Origin: Planktothrix tepida PCC 9214
Lineage (GTDB): Bacteria > Cyanobacteriota > Cyanobacteriia > Cyanobacteriales > Microcoleaceae
DNA length: 64,000 bases
Direction of reading: 5' to 3'
Assembly: GCF_900009145.1 (NCBI RefSeq)
Contig: NZ_LN889802.1
Span: forward strand, 367,640 to 431,639
Positions 60,470-64,000 of the stretch are shown here, piece by piece. Position numbers and translations under genes: made by a program. How positions within the stretch are numbered: the stretch's first letter is position 1; every line of letters starts with the position of its first letter. A model generated the notes under the pieces. That model was not told the origin of the DNA. It saw only the letters and a list, made by a program, of their open reading frames with translations, and did not search any database.

Positions 60470-62425
60470 TTAGGGTTTAAGTTTTAAACGACGACCAAAA
60501 TAGTTTTGATAAAGTTGAAACCGAGGAGTAACTTCATTTCCTTGGAGATGGACTAAACCTAAACTATGTAATTTAAACGCTAAAATTGATTCTAACTCTA
60601 CAGGTTGAGAAGAACAAACCACTTGATAAAAGGCTTCGGCTAATTGAGGATGTTGTTGTAAATTCCACAAATGTCGGCGGAGGTGGTCGCTATAAATTCC
60701 TCCTTCCGTTGGTGCAATTTCTGCAAATTGATCTAAACTCATTGAATATTGAACCAGATGATAAAGTGCGACCCGAACTAAATAAGGATGTCCGCCAACC
60801 AGTCTCATCAAAGTTTCAACTTCCACGCCTCCCCAATTTAATCCATGTCGCTGTGCTAATTCTTCAACTTGAGTCGCCGTAAATTCAGTTAATTCAATGG
60901 GTAAACCCACGTTAAACGGCGATTGATTAATATCTAAAGGAATATAAACTTCTGTCGAATGAACAATCACTAATCGCAATTTTTCCCACAGTTCACTATC
61001 TCCCCCTCCATAGTTAGCTTCTTCATACCAAGCACGGAGTAAACTAAAGAAATCATCAGCAATATTGGGATATTGAAACACCCGATCCACTTCATCTAAT
61101 CCTAACACTAAAGGTTGATCGCTTTGGGATAATAAATAATCTTCAAAATAGGCAGTACAATTATCTTTACTTCCAAAAGTATTACTCCAATAATCAGGAA
61201 TATGATAAGCTAACTTTAATTTACGAGTTACCTTAGAACAGAGCCATTGTAAGAGATGATTTAAGTTCGTAAAAATGGTTTTATCGGCGTGTTGAAAACT
61301 TAAAGGAACTGCACGATAACCTTGTTCTCGTCCTTGTTCTAAAATTCGCGCCATGAGTGAAGTTTTTCCCATCTGACGGGGTGCTTTTAAACGAATTAAT
61401 GCACCGGGATGGCTAATTTCTTGATAACATTGATCTTCATGGGGAACCCGTTTAATATAAAAAGCTGATTCTAAACGGACTTGTCCACTGGGTAGTTCAG
61501 GTTCTGCGACGGGGAAGGGAGAGGGAATTACTGAAGAATAAAAAGGTTTAATGGAAAGAGAAGAAATAGAGGGAGATTTATGAGATTGGATGACTAGATT
61601 AGGCTGATTTTCGAGTTCAGATTTATCCCAATCTAGCGGTGAATATTGGGGAGGAGATTCGTGAATTAACTCCTGGAAAACACTGAGAATTTTTTGTAGG
61701 AGTAAAACCGTATCTTGTTGACCACTCCAGGTATATTGCATTGTTCCCCATAAATAACTTCTTAGATCATGATTTAAGGGTAAATTCGCTGGACAATTCA
61801 CCCAAATCGGAATAAGTTTTGGTAAACGATGGGGATGAGTATCTTGTAATTCTCGAACTTGACGCAATTCTTCAATTACCATTTCACTATGACTAGATTG
61901 AGGAGATAACAATAAAATAAAAGCATCACACTGTTTTAATTCTTTGTCAATTTGAGCGAGAAAATCACTGTCCTGTTGATTGAGAGGAGATCGAATCACT
62001 TCCCAAGCCGCTAAAAATACAGAATTTCCAACTTGAGTTAAAACCGCTTCTAATTGTTGTGCTAAACGCAGATTTAACTCAGCATAACCATGACTCACAA
62101 ACACTCGATAAACTGGGGTTGAAAGTTGCAGCAGTTCCCCAGAAATTTGACTGGATTGAATAATATTTTCTTTTTGCTGATATCGTTCTACAGCACCTCT
62201 AATCGTTTTTTTAGTAACTTTATCTCCCAACGCTTGAGAAATTTTTTGCCAAAGTTTATAACCTACATATTTTTCAATATAAGTTGGATTCAAGGGGTAG
62301 ATTTCCAGGTAACTTTTTCCATCCCAAGAACCTAGAAAAACTTCTCGCTCTAAATCATTGAGATGCTTCCCTTGATGCTCAAAAACTAATTGGTCAACCC
62401 ATTCTAGTGCTACTTTAGCATCCAT
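60470..62425 (-). CDS. Effector-associated N-terminal domain - TIR - AAA_35-like ATPase
   Basis: 651 residues. Residues 1-85 are a small helical domain ([40 protein letters not shown]) found at the front of many cyanobacterial signalling ATPases. A TIR domain (105-250) has [30 protein letters not shown] and the putative NADase Glu185/Glu186. The AAA_35-type ATPase (305-650) has an unusual Walker [10 protein letters not shown] (348-356), Walker [10 protein letters not shown] (439-447) and a C-terminal [14 protein letters not shown] winged-helix region. TIR-ATPase proteins often sense infection or stress; the trigger here is unknown. First gene of a two-gene unit. Confidence 0.85.
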   Translation of the reverse strand: MDAKVALEWVDQLVFEHQGKHLNDLEREVFLGSWDGKSYLEIYPLNPTYIEKYVGYKLWQKISQALGDKVTKKTIRGAVERYQQKENIIQSSQISGELLQLSTPVYRVFVSHGYAELNLRLAQQLEAVLTQVGNSVFLAAWEVIRSPLNQQDSDFLAQIDKELKQCDAFILLLSPQSSHSEMVIEELRQVRELQDTHPHRLPKLIPIWVNCPANLPLNHDLRSYLWGTMQYTWSGQQDTVLLLQKILSVFQELIHESPPQYSPLDWDKSELENQPNLVIQSHKSPSISSLSIKPFYSSVIPSPFPVAEPELPSGQVRLESAFYIKRVPHEDQCYQEISHPGALIRLKAPRQMGKTSLMARILEQGREQGYRAVPLSFQHADKTIFTNLNHLLQWLCSKVTRKLKLAYHIPDYWSNTFGSKDNCTAYFEDYLLSQSDQPLVLGLDEVDRVFQYPNIADDFFSLLRAWYEEANYGGGDSELWEKLRLVIVHSTEVYIPLDINQSPFNVGLPIELTEFTATQVEELAQRHGLNWGGVEVETLMRLVGGHPYLVRVALYHLVQYSMSLDQFAEIAPTEGGIYSDHLRRHLWNLQQHPQLAEAFYQVVCSSQPVELESILAFKLHSLGLVHLQGNEVTPRFQLYQNYFGRRLKLKP

Positions 62426-62830
62426 AGTCTCGTGATAATCCCTTTGGTTTATTCAGCCAAAACCACTTTGATTAAACTGATGATGCTACAATCTTAATTA
62501 AGATTTGTGAAAAAAGTTTTCTTATCCGTCACCATGATACCCTCTAGGAACTGGTAAATTTTTATTATAAGTATTTTTTGTATTGCCAGTGTGAGTGAAA
62601 TCACTGAAAGTTGATAGACAATTGTGATATGACCCAATCTAAGTTATCTCCTCCTGAATATTTCTGAGGTTTTATGGGGTTTTGAGGAGAAAAACCAAGA
62701 TAAAATATAACTTAGCCTCAAAAGGATTTTACAGGTTGGTAAAAATTTGGCAAAACTCATGGGCTTTTCTGGTTTTCATTGGGTTCAAATTGAATCAAAC
62801 TATAAGTAATCCATCCTCCATCACAATTGT
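62426..62830. promoter_or_regulatory. Divergent promoter region of the TIR-ATPase and HD-domain genes
   Basis: 405 nt, AT-rich, between two divergent starts. I see no gene, tandem repeat, or strong hairpin with a T-run. Promoters for both directions must lie here. Confidence 0.5.
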
Positions 62831-63781
62831 ATGAAGAACCCCCCTACCTCCTTAACCCAAACCCTCCTTATGTGCTACCAGACCCAAGTTTTTATGATTC
62901 AAGACTGCATTCATTCTTTATACACAGGTTACTATCAAGTTTATGGTCGCCAACACCTGAATTATGCGTCCTTAATTGCTAAAGTTGCTGACTTTGCTTT
63001 GCATCAAATTTTACACAGTGACGCACCTTACCACGACGTAGAACATACAATTTTAGTAACCTTAGCCGGACAAGCAATTTTACAGGGAAAATATCTTAGT
63101 GAAGGAAACGTTTCCCCTAGCGAGTGGCTTCATAGCATCATTGCTTTACTATGTCATGATATTGGCTATATTAAAGGCATTTGTGCCTCAGACAAAATCC
63201 CAGATAGAATTTATGTAGCAGGACAAAATGGAGGCTTAATTCAACTTCCACCTGAAGCAACAGATGCCAGCCTCACTCCTTATCATATTGATCGGGGAAA
63301 GCAGTTTGTTCAAGAATATTTTGAGCAGAACCCCCTGATTAATATTACCACCCTTCAAAATTATATTGAGTTAACTCGTTTTCCTGTTCCCAATGATGAA
63401 GAACATCGAGATACAACGGATTATCCGGGTTTAATTCGGGCTGCGGATTTAATTGGTCAGTTAGCTGATCAAAAGTATCTTAAAAAAATGCCGAATTTAT
63501 TTCAAGAATTTGAAGAAACGGGAACAAATCAACAGCTTGGGTATGCTCATCCCGATCATATCCGAGAAGCTTATCCGAAATTTTTTAATAACGTTGTTGC
63601 TCAATATATCCAAACGGGTTTGTATTATTTATCGTTGACTATAGAAGGAAATCAAATCATTCATAATCTCTATCAAAATGTAGAGTCTGCAAAACAACAT
63701 CCTGAACATAAACTGGGGAACGCTTATTTGATTTCCGCTTACAATTCTTCCCGATCTTCAATCTCAAGTCAAAAACGATAA
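62831..63781 (+). CDS. HD-domain metal-dependent phosphohydrolase-like protein
   Basis: 316 residues. The HD-type metal ligands are visible: YHDVEHTILVTLAGQ (His), ALLCHDIGYIKG (the HD pair) and later RAADLIGQLADQKYL (Asp). It is soluble. HD-domain enzymes hydrolyse nucleotides or cyclic nucleotides, but the substrate cannot be predicted. An insert around residues 115-150 (SDKIPDRIYVAGQNGG) is atypical. It is divergent from the TIR-ATPase gene, but it is not clearly part of the same system. Confidence 0.8.
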   Translation: MKNPPTSLTQTLLMCYQTQVFMIQDCIHSLYTGYYQVYGRQHLNYASLIAKVADFALHQILHSDAPYHDVEHTILVTLAGQAILQGKYLSEGNVSPSEWLHSIIALLCHDIGYIKGICASDKIPDRIYVAGQNGGLIQLPPEATDASLTPYHIDRGKQFVQEYFEQNPLINITTLQNYIELTRFPVPNDEEHRDTTDYPGLIRAADLIGQLADQKYLKKMPNLFQEFEETGTNQQLGYAHPDHIREAYPKFFNNVVAQYIQTGLYYLSLTIEGNQIIHNLYQNVESAKQHPEHKLGNAYLISAYNSSRSSISSQKR

Positions 63782-63875
63782 ACTTTTGAATCCTCAATTC
63801 ATTTAAACGTGTTAAAATTAAAAGAGTAGGGGTTCTGACTTCCCAATAAAATATCCTTAATTCAAAAAAAAGATT

Positions 63876-64000
63876 ATGTTAAAATCATCCTTAGCATTTC
63901 GTGCAGGATTTAGTACAGGCTTATTTTTTACCCTCTGCTTTATTGTGCTGGGGGACTCATTATTTACCAGTTTAGGGCTAGGGATTCTATCAGGATGGTC
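63876..64000 (+). CDS. Membrane protein, N-terminal part only
   Basis: 41 codons from ATG 63876 to the window edge, starting MLKSSLAFRAGFSTGLFFTL and continuing hydrophobic. It has at least one transmembrane helix, possibly two with a GDSLF turn between them. Truncated by the window; the family cannot be named. Confidence 0.55.
   Translation, partial: MLKSSLAFRAGFSTGLFFTLCFIVLGDSLFTSLGLGILSGW

Overview
The window is typical of a filamentous, non-heterocystous cyanobacterium of the Planktothrix/Oscillatoria kind. That assignment is an inference. It rests on a three-repeat phycobilisome core-membrane linker gene (apcE), vipp1, a PanC-Cmk fusion, a CYP38-like lumenal peptidyl-prolyl isomerase, a GUN4-domain kinase, frequent HIP1 palindromes (GCGATCGC, for example at 7-14 and 11127-11134), heptanucleotide tandem repeats between genes, and several degraded insertion sequences. 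No CRISPR array, rRNA or plasmid-type origin was seen.

Layout. 1-13.2 kb is mostly housekeeping: moaE, a polysaccharide deacetylase, panC/cmk, an RlpA-like protein, purM, menB, a DciA-like protein, a SPOR-like protein, vipp1, a glutaredoxin and folB. tRNA-Arg(CCG) follows, with a collapsed vapC remnant beside it. 13.5-24.6 kb holds an ABC1-family kinase, a PilB/GspE ATPase, a DUF3352 protein, a parDE toxin-antitoxin pair, an aminotransferase, tRNA-Asp(GTC), glutaminase, a ThiO-like oxidase and a pyrF-pyrE fusion. 24.7-25.7 kb is a mosaic of two dead insertion sequences. 25.7-32.6 kb is a chemosensory cluster (double CheW, CHASE3-type receptor, hybrid CheA, CheB), with a second receptor on the other strand at 35.9-37.3 kb. 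Between them lie a FecR-like protein, an apparently intact IS200/IS605 element (tnpA/tnpB) and smpB.

37.6-46.9 kb is the main accessory locus. A 2,211-residue polyketide synthase has the order KS-AT-KR-ACP-sulfotransferase-thioesterase, which is the CurM / olefin-synthase termination architecture. Upstream of it lies only a decayed acyltransferase fragment, cut off by an insertion sequence. An EF-hand protein and apcE follow. From 50 to 58.8 kb come a methyltransferase, the GUN4-domain kinase, a frameshifted REP-type transposase, a GerMN protein, accB, efp and the peptidyl-prolyl isomerase. The efp-ppi interval contains a highly structured region of about 400 nt, flanked by two look-alike hairpins, that resembles an orphan HEARO / IscB-type omega RNA.

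59.2-62.4 kb is a two-gene unit on the minus strand. One protein has a TIR domain joined to an AAA_35-type ATPase; the next is a shortened AAA_35-type ATPase joined to a GAF domain. It is a candidate signalling or defence pair. The window ends with an HD-domain protein and the start of a membrane protein.

The observations most worth following are the orphan omega-RNA-like element, the TIR-ATPase / ATPase-GAF pair, the truncated olefin-synthase-type locus, and the two copies of one insertion sequence that carry complementary internal deletions.
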